Positions 1-8,260 of a DNA stretch of 64,000 bases are shown here, piece after piece. The DNA is taken from positions 186,001 through 250,000 of the forward strand of contig NZ_JANHAX010000007.1 in NCBI RefSeq assembly GCF_030848945.1, written 5' to 3'. Source of the stretch: Marimonas arenosa. Its GTDB lineage: Bacteria > Pseudomonadota > Alphaproteobacteria > Rhodobacterales > Rhodobacteraceae. Under the pieces are notes generated by a model. It had not been told where the DNA came from, ran no database searches, and was given only the letters and a program-made list of their open reading frames with translations. Each line of letters begins with the position of its first letter. The first letter of the stretch is position 1. The position numbers were made by a program, and so were the translations under genes.

Positions 1-174
1 CGCCTCGGTCGCCACTGCAACGGCAGGCGGAATGCCGATGAAGAACAGCAGCGGCGTCATCAAAAAACCGCCCCCCACGCCGAACATGCCAGAGAGAACG
101 CCCACCAGCCCGCCAAGACCGAGCAGGAGAAACGCGTTGACCGAAACTTCGGCGATGGGGAGATAGATTTGCAT
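1..174 (-). CDS. TSUP-family (TauE/SafE) membrane permease, N-terminal part
   Basis: The 58 visible codons give a hydrophobic N-terminus with a glycine-rich GMFGVGGGF stretch at about residues 28-36, followed by LMTPLLFF. This is the hallmark first repeat of the sulfite exporter TauE/SafE (TSUP) family of 7-8 helix inner-membrane permeases for sulfur anions or small organic acids. The ATG lies at 174 and the gene runs off the left edge of the window. It is co-oriented with the ABC importer operon but separated from it by about 118 bases holding inverted repeats, so it may be a separate transcript. The substrate cannot be told. Confidence 0.85.
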   Translation of the reverse strand, partial: MQIYLPIAEVSVNAFLLLGLGGLVGVLSGMFGVGGGFLMTPLLFFIGIPPAVAVATEA

Positions 175-217
175 GGGCGTAACTAGCGCCGCTTGATACC
201 GGTGATCAAGCCGGCAG

Positions 218-281
218 AAATGCCCTTTGGCGGGGCATTTTGGCACAGGTGGAAAAAACATCAGGAATTTCGAATGTTTTT
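218..281 (-). terminator. Two inverted repeats 3' of the ABC importer operon
   Basis: Two inverted repeats lie between the last permease gene and the TSUP gene. One has 8-base arms at 254-261 and 274-281 and is AT-rich; read on the minus strand it ends in a run of six T. The other has 8-base arms AAATGCCC / GGGCATTT at 218-225 and 233-240 with a 7-base loop. The position just after a stop codon fits transcription termination of the importer operon. This is inferred from symmetry only. Confidence 0.5.
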
Positions 282-292
282 CTGGGGAAAGC

Positions 293-1258
293 CTATCTTT
301 CCTTCACATACGGCTCGCCGCCCGCACGTGGCGGTATGGCCTTGCCAACGAAACCGGCCAGAATCACGACTGTCAGGATATAGGGCAGGGCTTCCATGAA
401 CTGCACCGGGATAACGAAGCCGCCGAGGTCAATGTTCTGGAATCGCACCGCGATGGCCTGCAGCAGGCCGAACAGCAGCGTGGCATAAAGCGCGTGCCAG
501 GGCCGCCATTTCGAGAAGATGAGCGCGGCCAGGGCAATGAAGCCGCGGCCCGCAGTCATGTCCTTGACAAAACCCGCCTGCAGGGCGGTCCCGAGATATG
601 CGCCGGCGATGCCGCAAAGCAGACCAGCAATCGCCACGGCGGCAAAACGCAAACCGATGACCGACACACCAGCGGTATCGACCGATTCCGGGTTCTCGCC
701 CACTGCGCGCAGGCGCAGCCCGAAGCGGGTGCGGAAGAGAATCCACCAGGTCAACGGCACTGCGGCGAAGGCGGCATAGACCGGAACGGTGTGACCCGAG
801 ACCAGCTCGTGATAGATCGGACCCAGCAGCGGCACGCCGCTCAAGCTTTCGGCGAGCGGCAACTCGATCGGGTTGAAGCGCGAGGCGCCTTCCAGCGATG
901 GCGTGCGCCCGCCTTGCCGGAACCAGCTTTGCGCCACCACTACGGTTACACCGGCAGCCAGGAAATTGATCGCCACGCCCGAGATCAGCTGGTTGCCGCG
1001 GAAGGTGATCGAGGCCAATCCGTGGATCGCCGACAGCGCCATCGACGAGGCGATGCCCGCCAGAAGCCCCAGCCAGACATTGCCGGTGGCATAGGCGACG
1101 GCGGCCGAAAAGAACGCTGCCATCAGCATCTTGCCTTCGAGCCCGATGTCGAAAATACCCGCGCGTTCCGAAAAAAGCCCTGCCAGGCAGGCCAGAAGCA
1201 GCGGCGTGGCCAGCCGCACCGTCGAATCGAGCACCAACAGGAGGGTGGTGAAGTCCAT
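293..1258 (-). CDS. ABC transporter permease, BMP/nucleoside type, second permease
   Basis: This 321-residue, strongly hydrophobic protein has the layout of the BPD_transp_2 family (compare YufQ/NupQ): an N-terminal helix, then GLFSERAGIFDIGLEGKM-like residues at about 28-45, typical of nucleoside and branched-chain amino-acid importers. I chose the ATG at 1258 because it overlaps the stop of the upstream permease by one base (TGATG) and matches the usual N-terminus; an in-frame ATG further upstream would add 45 unrelated residues. It is the last gene of the bmp-ATPase-permease-permease operon and should form the membrane channel with the other permease. Confidence 0.9.
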   Translation of the reverse strand: MDFTTLLLVLDSTVRLATPLLLACLAGLFSERAGIFDIGLEGKMLMAAFFSAAVAYATGNVWLGLLAGIASSMALSAIHGLASITFRGNQLISGVAINFLAAGVTVVVAQSWFRQGGRTPSLEGASRFNPIELPLAESLSGVPLLGPIYHELVSGHTVPVYAAFAAVPLTWWILFRTRFGLRLRAVGENPESVDTAGVSVIGLRFAAVAIAGLLCGIAGAYLGTALQAGFVKDMTAGRGFIALAALIFSKWRPWHALYATLLFGLLQAIAVRFQNIDLGGFVIPVQFMEALPYILTVVILAGFVGKAIPPRAGGEPYVKER

Positions 1259-2355
1259 CAACGCGCCTCCTTCCGGCGGAAGGCGAGGAAGAGGCGTTCC
1301 AGCGGCATCCGCACCATGTTGTCGAGCGCGCCAGTGAAAAGGATCACCAGCGCCTGGATCACCACGATCAACTCGCGCGGGATATTGGTCCACAGCGCCA
1401 GCTCGGCCCCACCCTGGTAGAGGAAGCCGAACAAAAGTGCCGCGATGAAGACGCCGACAGGGTGGTTGCGCCCCATCAGCGCCACGGCGATACCGATGAA
1501 GCCCGCACCTTCGGTTGGGTTGAGGATCAGCCGCTCGGCCTCGCCCTGGGTGGTGTTTACGGCCATCAAACCAGCTAACGCCCCCGAGATCAGCATGGTA
1601 ACGATGGTGATCCTGACGGCCGAGATGCCGGCGTAATTGGCTGCCGTATCGGAATGACCGAATGCGCGGATTTCATATCCCAGCCGGGTTCGCCAGATCA
1701 GCAGCCAGACGAAGACGCAGGCGAAAAGCGCCAGGAAGAATGACACATTGGCCGGAGAGCCGCGGAACAGGATCGTGTCGGCGGTCGAAAACATGTCGCG
1801 AAAGGTGGGCAGGTGGGTGGCTTCAGGAAACTTCGGCGTGGCTGGGTCCATTGAGCCCTTGGCAATCAGCACGTTGACAAGCAGGTAGTTCAGCACCGAA
1901 TAGGCAATATAATTGAACATGATCGTGGTGATCACCACGTGGCTGCCGCGCTTGGCTTGCAGATAAGCCGGGGCGAAGGCCCACGCCGCGCCGAAAATCG
2001 CACCGCCGATCGAAGCGCCGATGATCGCCAGAGTCCAGTGCGGCCAGGGGATGTAAAGGCAGACCAGCGCTACACCCAGTCCGCCCAGCATTGCTTGGCC
2101 CTCGCCGCCGATGTTGAACAGACGGGCGTGGAACGCGACCGACACCGCCAGCCCGGTGAAGATGAAATTGGTGGCATAGTAGAGCGTGTATCCCCATCCC
2201 GCGCTGCGCATCAGCGCCCCGTCGACCATCAGCTTGAAAGCCGCCACCGGGTCCTCGCCGATCGCGAAGATCACGATGGCCGAGAGGATCGCAGCCATCA
2301 GCAGGCTCAAAAGCGGCACCAGGACGGCGTCGGCCCATTTCGGCATCTTTTCCAT
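1258..2355 (-). CDS. ABC transporter permease, BMP/nucleoside type, first permease
   Basis: This is a 365-residue inner-membrane protein with an initial helix, then multiple hydrophobic segments and the motif FNIGGEGQAMLGGLG near residue 80, which marks YufP/NupP-type permeases of BMP-dependent importers. It starts at an ATG preceded by a good GGGAGGAA ribosome site, 14 bases after the ATPase gene. Its stop overlaps the next permease start by one base. With that partner it forms the heterodimeric channel of the importer. Confidence 0.9.
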   Translation of the reverse strand: MEKMPKWADAVLVPLLSLLMAAILSAIVIFAIGEDPVAAFKLMVDGALMRSAGWGYTLYYATNFIFTGLAVSVAFHARLFNIGGEGQAMLGGLGVALVCLYIPWPHWTLAIIGASIGGAIFGAAWAFAPAYLQAKRGSHVVITTIMFNYIAYSVLNYLLVNVLIAKGSMDPATPKFPEATHLPTFRDMFSTADTILFRGSPANVSFFLALFACVFVWLLIWRTRLGYEIRAFGHSDTAANYAGISAVRITIVTMLISGALAGLMAVNTTQGEAERLILNPTEGAGFIGIAVALMGRNHPVGVFIAALLFGFLYQGGAELALWTNIPRELIVVIQALVILFTGALDNMVRMPLERLFLAFRRKEAR

Positions 2356-2369
2356 TAAGCCGTTCCTCC

Positions 2370-3935
2370 CTAATCGGTATCCGGATCGATTCCGGCCATC
2401 AGCAGGCCGAGTTCGGTCTGGTCGGTCTGGCTGGGTAGGCGTTCGCCCATGATGCGGCCGTCGAACATCACCGCGATCCGGTCCGAAAGCGACATGATCT
2501 CGTCCAGTTCGACCGACACCAGCAGGATCGCCTTGCCGGCGTCGCGCAGCGCGATGATCTGCTTGTGGATGAATTCGATGGCGCCGATATCGACGCCACG
2601 GGTCGGCTGGCCGACCAGCAACAGGTCGGGGTTGCGCTCGATCTCGCGGGCCAGCACGAGTTTCTGTTGGTTGCCGCCGGAAAAACTCTTGGCGGTGAGC
2701 CGCGGGTTGGGCGGTCGCACATCGAACCGTTCCATCTTCCTCGCGGCCAGTTGGGTGACGTCCGAATTGTCCATCAACAGCCGGTTGGCCTGATATTCGG
2801 GATCGTGGTGATAGCCGAAAATCAGGTTCTCCCAGGCCGCGAAGTCCATGATCAGGCCTTCGTGCTGACGGTCTTCGGGAACATGCGCGATGCCGCGCGA
2901 GCGGCGTGACTGGCCGTCGGAGCGTTTGCCTGTCAGGTCAATGGATTCGCCCTTGATACTGACCTGGCCCGTGGCCGGCCGCATGCCGCCCAGGACTTCC
3001 AGCAGCTCGGACTGACCGTTGCCGGCCACGCCCGCAACGCCGAGAATTTCGCCAGCGCGAACCTTGAGCGAGATGCCCTTGAGCCGCTCAACCCCGTCTT
3101 CGTCGGTGACGCGAAGGTCATCGACCAAAAGCACCTCAGCCCCCGGTTTGGCCGGCGCCTTGTCGACCCGCAGCAGCACCTTGCGGCCGACCATCAGCTC
3201 GGCCAGCTCCTCGGGGCTGGTCTGAGAGGTCTTTACCGTCGCCGTCATCTCTCCGCGGCGCATGACGCTGACGGTGTCGGTGATTTCCATGATCTCACGC
3301 AGCTTGTGGGTGATCAGGATGATGGTTTTGCCTTCTGCCTTGAGCCGCGCCAGGATGCGGAACAGCTGATCGGCCTCGGCCGGCGTTAGAACGCCGGTAG
3401 GCTCGTCGAGGATCAGGATTTCTGCCTGGCGGTAGAGCGCTTTCAGGATTTCGACCCGCTGCTGCTTGCCCACACCGATCTCTTCGATCAGGGCGTCGGG
3501 ATCGACCTTGAGACCGTATTCCTTTTCCAGCGCGATCAACGATTTGCGCGCTTTCGCCAGCGACGGCTTCAGTAGGCCGCCGTCTTCTGCCCCAAGGATG
3601 ATGTTTTCAAGCACGGTGAAATTCTGCACCAGCTTGAAATGCTGAAACACCATGCCGATGCCGGCGCGGATTGCGGCCTGGCTGTCGGGGATCTGGGTCT
3701 TTTGACCGTTGATGAAAATCTCACCGGCGTCGGCCTTGTAGAAGCCATAGAGGATCGACATCAGCGTCGACTTGCCGGCGCCGTTTTCGCCGATGATGCC
3801 GTGGATCGTGCCCGGCATCACCCGGATCGAGATATCCTTGTTGGCCTGTACCGGGCCGAAGGCCTTGGAAATGCCCCTCAGCTCGATGGCCGGAGCGGCG
3901 GTTGCCCGCCGCTCCGTAACTCTGCCCCCCTGCAT
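2370..3935 (-). CDS. ABC transporter ATP-binding protein with two nucleotide-binding domains
   Basis: This 521-residue protein carries two tandem ABC domains, as in YufO/NupO and sugar importer ATPases. Domain 1 has Walker A GENGAGKST near residue 53, a degenerate signature (VGKQQRVEI) and Walker B ILILDEPTG. Domain 2 has a degenerate Walker A (GVAGNGQSE), a clear signature FSGGNQQKLVLA and LLLVGQPTRGVD. One strong and one weak ATP site is normal for this subfamily. It sits between the binding-protein gene (7 bases away) and the permeases and powers the importer. Confidence 0.92.
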   Translation of the reverse strand: MQGGRVTERRATAAPAIELRGISKAFGPVQANKDISIRVMPGTIHGIIGENGAGKSTLMSILYGFYKADAGEIFINGQKTQIPDSQAAIRAGIGMVFQHFKLVQNFTVLENIILGAEDGGLLKPSLAKARKSLIALEKEYGLKVDPDALIEEIGVGKQQRVEILKALYRQAEILILDEPTGVLTPAEADQLFRILARLKAEGKTIILITHKLREIMEITDTVSVMRRGEMTATVKTSQTSPEELAELMVGRKVLLRVDKAPAKPGAEVLLVDDLRVTDEDGVERLKGISLKVRAGEILGVAGVAGNGQSELLEVLGGMRPATGQVSIKGESIDLTGKRSDGQSRRSRGIAHVPEDRQHEGLIMDFAAWENLIFGYHHDPEYQANRLLMDNSDVTQLAARKMERFDVRPPNPRLTAKSFSGGNQQKLVLAREIERNPDLLLVGQPTRGVDIGAIEFIHKQIIALRDAGKAILLVSVELDEIMSLSDRIAVMFDGRIMGERLPSQTDQTELGLLMAGIDPDTD

Positions 3936-3942
3936 GCGGCGA

Positions 3943-4932
3943 TTACTCGGCCGGGCAGGAATTGTCGGACATGTAATCGTGCACCTGAAGTTCGCCGCTG
4001 GCGATCTTGGCCTTTGCAGCGTCGACGGCGGCCTTCATCGCCTCGTCGACCAGCGCGGCGTTGTGCTCGTCAAGGGCATAGTCGATGCCGCCATTGGCAA
4101 TACCCATGACGTTGATGCCGGTTTCCAGATCGGTTCCGGACTTCATCGCCTCGTAAACGGCGTTGTCGACGCGCTTCATCATTGAGGTGAGCACCTTGCC
4201 GGGGTGCAGGTAATTCTGGTTGCTGTCGACCCCGATCGACAGGATGCCCTCGTCGGCGGTGGTCTGCAGCACACCGACGCCGGTGCCGCCGGCGGCGGCA
4301 TAGACCACATCGGCACCCTGGCCGATCTGCGCCTTGGTCAACTCGGAACCTTTCACCGGGTCATTCCAAGCCGCGGGCGTGGTGCCGGTCATGTTCTGGA
4401 TCACGGTGGCGTCGGGGTTGACGGCCTTGACACCCTGAACGTAGCCACAGGCAAATTTGCGGATGAGCGGGATGTCCATGCCGCCGATAAATCCCACAGT
4501 GCCGGATTTCGAGGCCATCGCGGCCATCATGCCGACGAGGTAGGAACCTTCGTGTTCGTTGAACACCACCGAGCGCACGTTCGGGGCGTCGACCACCATG
4601 TCGATGATGGCGAACTTGGTGTCGGGGTAATCGGGGGCCACCTCGGACAGCACGTTGCCAAAGGCAAAGCCCGTCATCACGATTGGGTTGGAGCCGGCCT
4701 CGGCGAAACGGCGGAGGGCCTGCTCGCGCTGGGCCTCGGACTGCAGCTCGATCTCGCGGAACGCGCCGCCGGATTCCTCGGCCCAGCGTTGGGCTCCGCC
4801 AAAGGCAGCTTCGTTGAAGGATTTGTCGAACTTCCCGCCGAGATCGAAGATCAGCGCCGGTTCGGCCAGTGCAGCGCCGCCAGACAGGGCAACAGCGGCG
4901 GCAGCACCCAGGAATTTCTGCATCAGGGTCAT
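3943..4932 (-). CDS. BMP-family ABC transporter substrate-binding protein
   Basis: This 329-residue protein has a Sec signal peptide (cleavage near the ALA-EP junction, residue 23). It then shows the BMP/PnrA features FDLGGKFDKSFNEAAFGGA (about 29-47), an EGSYLVGMMAA stretch and GVDSNQNY. BMP proteins bind purine nucleosides in the periplasm. The start has an AGGGAGA ribosome site. It is the first gene of the importer operon. BMP relatives also bind other ligands (autoinducer-2, thiamine-like compounds), so nucleoside is a family-based guess. Confidence 0.9.
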   Translation of the reverse strand: MTLMQKFLGAAAAVALSGGAALAEPALIFDLGGKFDKSFNEAAFGGAQRWAEESGGAFREIELQSEAQREQALRRFAEAGSNPIVMTGFAFGNVLSEVAPDYPDTKFAIIDMVVDAPNVRSVVFNEHEGSYLVGMMAAMASKSGTVGFIGGMDIPLIRKFACGYVQGVKAVNPDATVIQNMTGTTPAAWNDPVKGSELTKAQIGQGADVVYAAAGGTGVGVLQTTADEGILSIGVDSNQNYLHPGKVLTSMMKRVDNAVYEAMKSGTDLETGINVMGIANGGIDYALDEHNAALVDEAMKAAVDAAKAKIASGELQVHDYMSDNSCPAE

Positions 4933-5033
4933 TGGGTTCTCCCTATTGGTTGAAATGGGGCGCAGGTCTTTTGCCCGCGGCCCCTAAAAAAGCAAGCAGA
5001 TCAGGAAATGATCATCCCCGATTTAGGCCGGGT

Positions 5034-5480
5034 TTAGACCATCTGGTCAACAGGAAACTGGGTTTCATCCTTCAGGCTTTTGGCCATGATCAGCGCATCT
5101 GCGCGCGTGCCGTTGCGTAAACCATAATAGGCCGGTCGCGTCGCCACGGTGTCGTAGCCAGCGCTTTGGTAAAGTGCGATCGCGGCGCTGTTACCATGAT
5201 CGACTTCGAGAATAGCGCGGGCCGCACCCCGCGCGCGCGCCTGTGTCTCGAACGCGAGCAGGCAGGCGCGGGCATGGCCCTGTCGGCGCCGGTCGGGGTC
5301 CGTAGTGATGGTCAGCAACTCGGCCTCGTCCGCCACCGCGCGACCGAGTGCAAAACCATGCGGTCCCGGGCACAGGAAGACGTGATCACTGTTCAGAAGC
5401 GCGGCGAATTCCGCGGCCGACCAGGCACGCTGCCGTTTGAAGGCGCGAGCGTGCAGCGTGGCAAGGTTTTCAGGGGTCAT
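5034..5480 (-). CDS. rimI: Ribosomal-protein-alanine N-acetyltransferase (RimI-type GNAT)
   Basis: A 148-residue GNAT acetyltransferase. The acetyl-CoA loop RRQGHARACLLAFE is at about residues 72-85, and the C-terminal block IALYQSAGYDTVATRPAYYG is typical of RimI, which acetylates the N-terminal alanine of ribosomal protein S18. I chose the ATG at 5480 because it gives MTPENLATLHARAF, the expected start, and overlaps the tsaB stop by 11 bases; longer frames add unrelated residues. TsaB-RimI pairing is widely conserved, which supports the call. Confidence 0.88.
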   Translation of the reverse strand: MTPENLATLHARAFKRQRAWSAAEFAALLNSDHVFLCPGPHGFALGRAVADEAELLTITTDPDRRRQGHARACLLAFETQARARGAARAILEVDHGNSAAIALYQSAGYDTVATRPAYYGLRNGTRADALIMAKSLKDETQFPVDQMV

Positions 5481-6063
5481 CGGCCAGGATCGTCGGTGGC
5501 GGCGTGCTGGAGGGTGAGGCATCCGCCGGGCGGACATAGACTGGCGCGGCGGGCACGGTGCCGCCGCCGGCGGCGGCGATCCGGGCGATGTTTTCGGCCA
5601 GCACGGCCGGGGCAGGGGGCGGGACCGGGGGCAAACCGTGGCTGTCGACCGAGTCCGCCGCTGCGATCGTCGGGGCCTCGCCGGGGGGGCGCAGGTACAG
5701 CTGTCCGCGCGGCGCGGGGACGGTTGGCAGGACGGTTCCCGTCCGACCCAGTTCGGACGCGGAGAACGTGTCCACCCCGCGGGCCGGGATGTTCAGTGCG
5801 AGCGCGAGGCCACGGGCCGCAGCCACCGAGATGCGGATACCGGTGAAATTTCCGGGGCCGACGCCGACACCGATCGCCTTGAGATCGGACCAGTTTTTCC
5901 CTGAACCGGACAGCATCTCTTCGAGCATCGGCATCAGCCGTTCGGCTTGACCGCGGCCCATGTCCTCGCTGGTTGCGGCAAGAACCCGGTCCCCCAAGAG
6001 CAAAGCGGCCGCGCAATGCGCGGCCGATGTGTCGAACCCGAGGACCAGTGCCTCAGACGGCAA
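5470..6063 (-). CDS. tsaB: tRNA threonylcarbamoyladenosine biosynthesis protein TsaB
   Basis: This 197-residue protein has the ASKHA fold start LGFDTSAAHCAAALL and the signature GVGVGPGNFTGIRISVAAAR near residues 66-85, diagnostic of TsaB (YeaZ). TsaB is the inactive paralogue that supports TsaD in t6A37 tRNA modification. It overlaps nfuA upstream by 11 bases and rimI downstream by 11 bases, so the three are very likely one transcript. Its C-terminus is proline/alanine-rich and less conserved. Confidence 0.93.
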   Translation of the reverse strand: MPSEALVLGFDTSAAHCAAALLLGDRVLAATSEDMGRGQAERLMPMLEEMLSGSGKNWSDLKAIGVGVGPGNFTGIRISVAAARGLALALNIPARGVDTFSASELGRTGTVLPTVPAPRGQLYLRPPGEAPTIAAADSVDSHGLPPVPPPAPAVLAENIARIAAAGGGTVPAAPVYVRPADASPSSTPPPTILADDP

Positions 6064-6616
6064 CCGGGCGCACCTCGGTCACTTCGGGAATATAGTGGCG
6101 CAGCAGGTTCTCGATGCCCATCTTCAGCGTCAGGGTCGAGGACGGGCAGCCGGCGCAAGCGCCCTGCATGTGCAGGTAGACCACACCCTTGTCAAAGCCA
6201 TGGAAGGTGATATCGCCACCATCCTGTGCCACGGCCGGCCGCACGCGGGTATCGAGCAACACCTTGATCTGGTTGATGATCGTGCTGTCGGGGCCGTCAT
6301 CCTCGGTGTGGCCACCCTCGGCTATGGCACCTTCGGCCATGACCGGGGCGCCGGACTGGAAATGTTCCATGATCGCACCGAGGATGGCCGGTTTGACATG
6401 GTCCCACTCCATCTCGGCCGATTTGGTTACGGTGACGAAATCACCTCCCAGGAACACGCCCGCCACGCCGTTGACGCCGAAGATGCGGGCCGCAAGCGGC
6501 GACACGTCCTCGCCAATGGGATCAGTGAAGTCGGCAGTGCCGCTTTCCATCACGCGCTGGCCGGGCAGGAATTTCAACGTTGCCGGATTCGGGGTGGATT
6601 CGGTCTGAATGAACAT
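6053..6616 (-). CDS. nfuA: Fe-S cluster scaffold/carrier protein of the NfuA/NifU type
   Basis: This 187-residue protein combines an N-terminal Nfu_N domain (MFIQTESTPNPATLKFLPG) with a C-terminal NifU-like domain. The latter has the cluster-binding CxxC in the motif GACAGCPSSTLTLK at about residues 150-163. It carries [4Fe-4S] clusters to target apoproteins. An AAGGA ribosome site precedes the ATG. Upstream lie a TTGACA -35-like element and a 17-base Irr-type iron box (6675-6691), fitting iron-responsive control. It heads the nfuA-tsaB-rimI run. Confidence 0.92.
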   Translation of the reverse strand: MFIQTESTPNPATLKFLPGQRVMESGTADFTDPIGEDVSPLAARIFGVNGVAGVFLGGDFVTVTKSAEMEWDHVKPAILGAIMEHFQSGAPVMAEGAIAEGGHTEDDGPDSTIINQIKVLLDTRVRPAVAQDGGDITFHGFDKGVVYLHMQGACAGCPSSTLTLKMGIENLLRHYIPEVTEVRPVAV

Positions 6617-6644
6617 AACGGCATATCCTTATCGCTTTGCTCAG

Positions 6645-6672
6645 ATATGCTAACCTGCATCCCGGATGTCAA
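6645..6672 (-). promoter_or_regulatory. Putative sigma-70 type promoter of nfuA
   Basis: On the minus strand a perfect TTGACA (6672-6667) is followed after 16 bases by GCATAT (6650-6645), about 28 bases before the nfuA ATG. It abuts the iron box on its upstream side. The call is by pattern only. Confidence 0.55.
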
Positions 6673-6674
6673 TA

Positions 6675-6691
6675 TTTAGAGGCGTTCTAAA
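6675..6691. promoter_or_regulatory. Irr-type iron control element (ICE box) upstream of nfuA
   Basis: The 17-base sequence TTTAGAGGCGTTCTAAA is a near-perfect palindrome. It matches the Irr operator form TTTAGAA-N3-TTCTAAA known in Rhizobiales and Rhodobacterales with one mismatch. It lies just upstream of the nfuA -35-like element. Irr senses iron through haem, so Fe-S carrier synthesis may be iron-controlled here. The motif is seen; the regulation is inferred. Confidence 0.65.
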
Positions 6692-6715
6692 TTAAGGTCG
6701 GCGGCGCGTGACCTC

Positions 6716-7171
6716 TCAGGTAATCGCCTCGAGCCGTTCCTTCGACATGTCGCCCGGCACGATGGTCATCGGCACCGGCAGAGTACCGGCCTGACGCAGC
6801 AATGCCGTGATGATCGGCCCCGGCCCACTCTTGCCAGCCGCGGCACCCAGCACCAGCACGCCGATTTCGGCACTTTGGTTAATCCGTTCGAGAACCTTGT
6901 CGACGATATTGCCTTCGCGGATAACCAGGCGCGGATCGATATCGTGCTTTTCGCGCATCCACTTGGCGAAAACCTCGAAATGAGCGTGGATCCGCTCCTT
7001 TGCCTCTTCGCGCATCAACTCGCCGACGCCGAGCCAGTGATTGAACTCTTCCGGCGGGATCACCGAGAGGATTTCGACTTCGCCGCCGGTGTTCTGCGCC
7101 CGCATCGCCGCGAACCGCATGGCGTTGAGGCATTCGCGGCTGTCGTCCAGCACCACGAGAAACTTGCGCAT
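6716..7171 (-). CDS. Universal stress protein (UspA family)
   Basis: A 151-residue single-domain Usp protein. It begins MRKFLVVLDDSRECLNAMRF, the usual beta1-alpha1 of the fold. A VLGAAAGKSGPG glycine loop at about 110-121 and a final PVPMTIVPG strand correspond to the ATP-binding Usp motif G-X2-G-X9-G-S/T in degenerate form. Usp proteins are stress-induced cytoplasmic dimers of mostly unknown action. It stands alone between nfuA and the aminotransferase, all on the same strand. Confidence 0.88.
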   Translation of the reverse strand: MRKFLVVLDDSRECLNAMRFAAMRAQNTGGEVEILSVIPPEEFNHWLGVGELMREEAKERIHAHFEVFAKWMREKHDIDPRLVIREGNIVDKVLERINQSAEIGVLVLGAAAGKSGPGPIITALLRQAGTLPVPMTIVPGDMSKERLEAIT

Positions 7172-7246
7172 TGAGGAGCACTCCTACATTTTGCCGCGAT
7201 CATGGCGAAAGCCGGCGGTGGGGCAATGGGTCAGAAGCGCGCGGCC

Positions 7247-8116
7247 TCAGCCGTTGGAGGCGGCCCAGTCCCAGTAGAGCTCGCGGACCCGGCGGGTGAC
7301 GGGTCCAACCTGGTATTGGGTGTCGTCGAACGCCGTGACCGGTGTGACCTTGGCCATGTTGCCCGACAGGAAAACCTCGTCAGCGTCGTGGAAATCTTCG
7401 AAGCCGAGCACGGTTTCGTGCACCTTCATGCCTTCAGCCGCGAGGTTCATGATGTGCCGCGCCCGGGTGATACCGGCGAGGAAGGTGCCGTTGGCGATGG
7501 GAGTGAAAATCTCTCCGTCCTTGACCATGAAGACATTCGCAGTGGCGGTTTCGGCCACGTTGCCTACCGCGTCAGCCACCAGCGCGTTGCCGAAGCCCTT
7601 GGCGCGGGCCTCCTTGATCATGCGGGCGTTGTTGGGATAGAGGCAGCCGGCCTTGGCGTTGACCACGGCGTCCTCCAGGACCGGACGGCGGAAACGGGTG
7701 CGGGTCAGCGTGGTGGTAGCGGTGGCCCGCGCCATCGGCACGGCCTCGAGGCAGATGGCGAAGCCGGTCTCCTCGCCACCGGGGGCGATGGCCGAGAGCG
7801 ACAGGTCGCCGTCGATCCCCCAATACATCGGACGGATGTAGACGGCCTCGGATTTATCAAACATCTCAAGGCCTTCGCGGATGATCTCGACCATGTCTTC
7901 GGTGCTGGTCGTAGGCGTGAGCATCAGTGATTCGGCCGAGCGGTTGACCCGGGCGCAATGGGCGTCGAGATCGGGGGCGAGGCCATCGAACCAGCGCGCT
8001 CCGTCGAACACCGTGGTGCCGAGCCAGGCGCCGTGATCGGCGGCGCGCATCACCACCGGGTTGCCGTCGTGCCAGGTGCCGTTGAAATAGGTGCGGATGT
8101 TGCTGCTGATCGCCAT
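7247..8116 (-). CDS. Branched-chain amino-acid aminotransferase-like class IV PLP enzyme
   Basis: A 289-residue fold-type IV aminotransferase. The PLP lysine is expected in VNAKAGCLYPNNARMIKEA at about residues 155-173. The following ALVADAVGNVAETATANVF holds the conserved glutamate region of BCAT/D-amino-acid aminotransferases. The start MAISSNIRTYFNGTWHDGN is typical of alphaproteobacterial BCATs. It probably interconverts branched-chain 2-oxo acids and amino acids. Class IV substrate specificity is hard to read from sequence, so IlvE itself is not claimed. Confidence 0.82.
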   Translation of the reverse strand: MAISSNIRTYFNGTWHDGNPVVMRAADHGAWLGTTVFDGARWFDGLAPDLDAHCARVNRSAESLMLTPTTSTEDMVEIIREGLEMFDKSEAVYIRPMYWGIDGDLSLSAIAPGGEETGFAICLEAVPMARATATTTLTRTRFRRPVLEDAVVNAKAGCLYPNNARMIKEARAKGFGNALVADAVGNVAETATANVFMVKDGEIFTPIANGTFLAGITRARHIMNLAAEGMKVHETVLGFEDFHDADEVFLSGNMAKVTPVTAFDDTQYQVGPVTRRVRELYWDWAASNG

Positions 8117-8260
8117 CTGTCGCTCTCCCTTGCTCCGGGTGCGAAGTTAGGACGCAGCGGCGACAGGGTAAAGGGGAGAGCGTGTTTTGGGGTCACAGTA
8201 TCGCCCCGTTTGTATGAGAGAACCGGGCCAAACGGTTCGCTGGTATTGGTGAGGCAGGAC

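Noticed and set aside
227..1420. A long plus-strand open frame over the permease genes
   Set aside because: It is antisense to two well-supported ABC permeases and has a random, polar composition.
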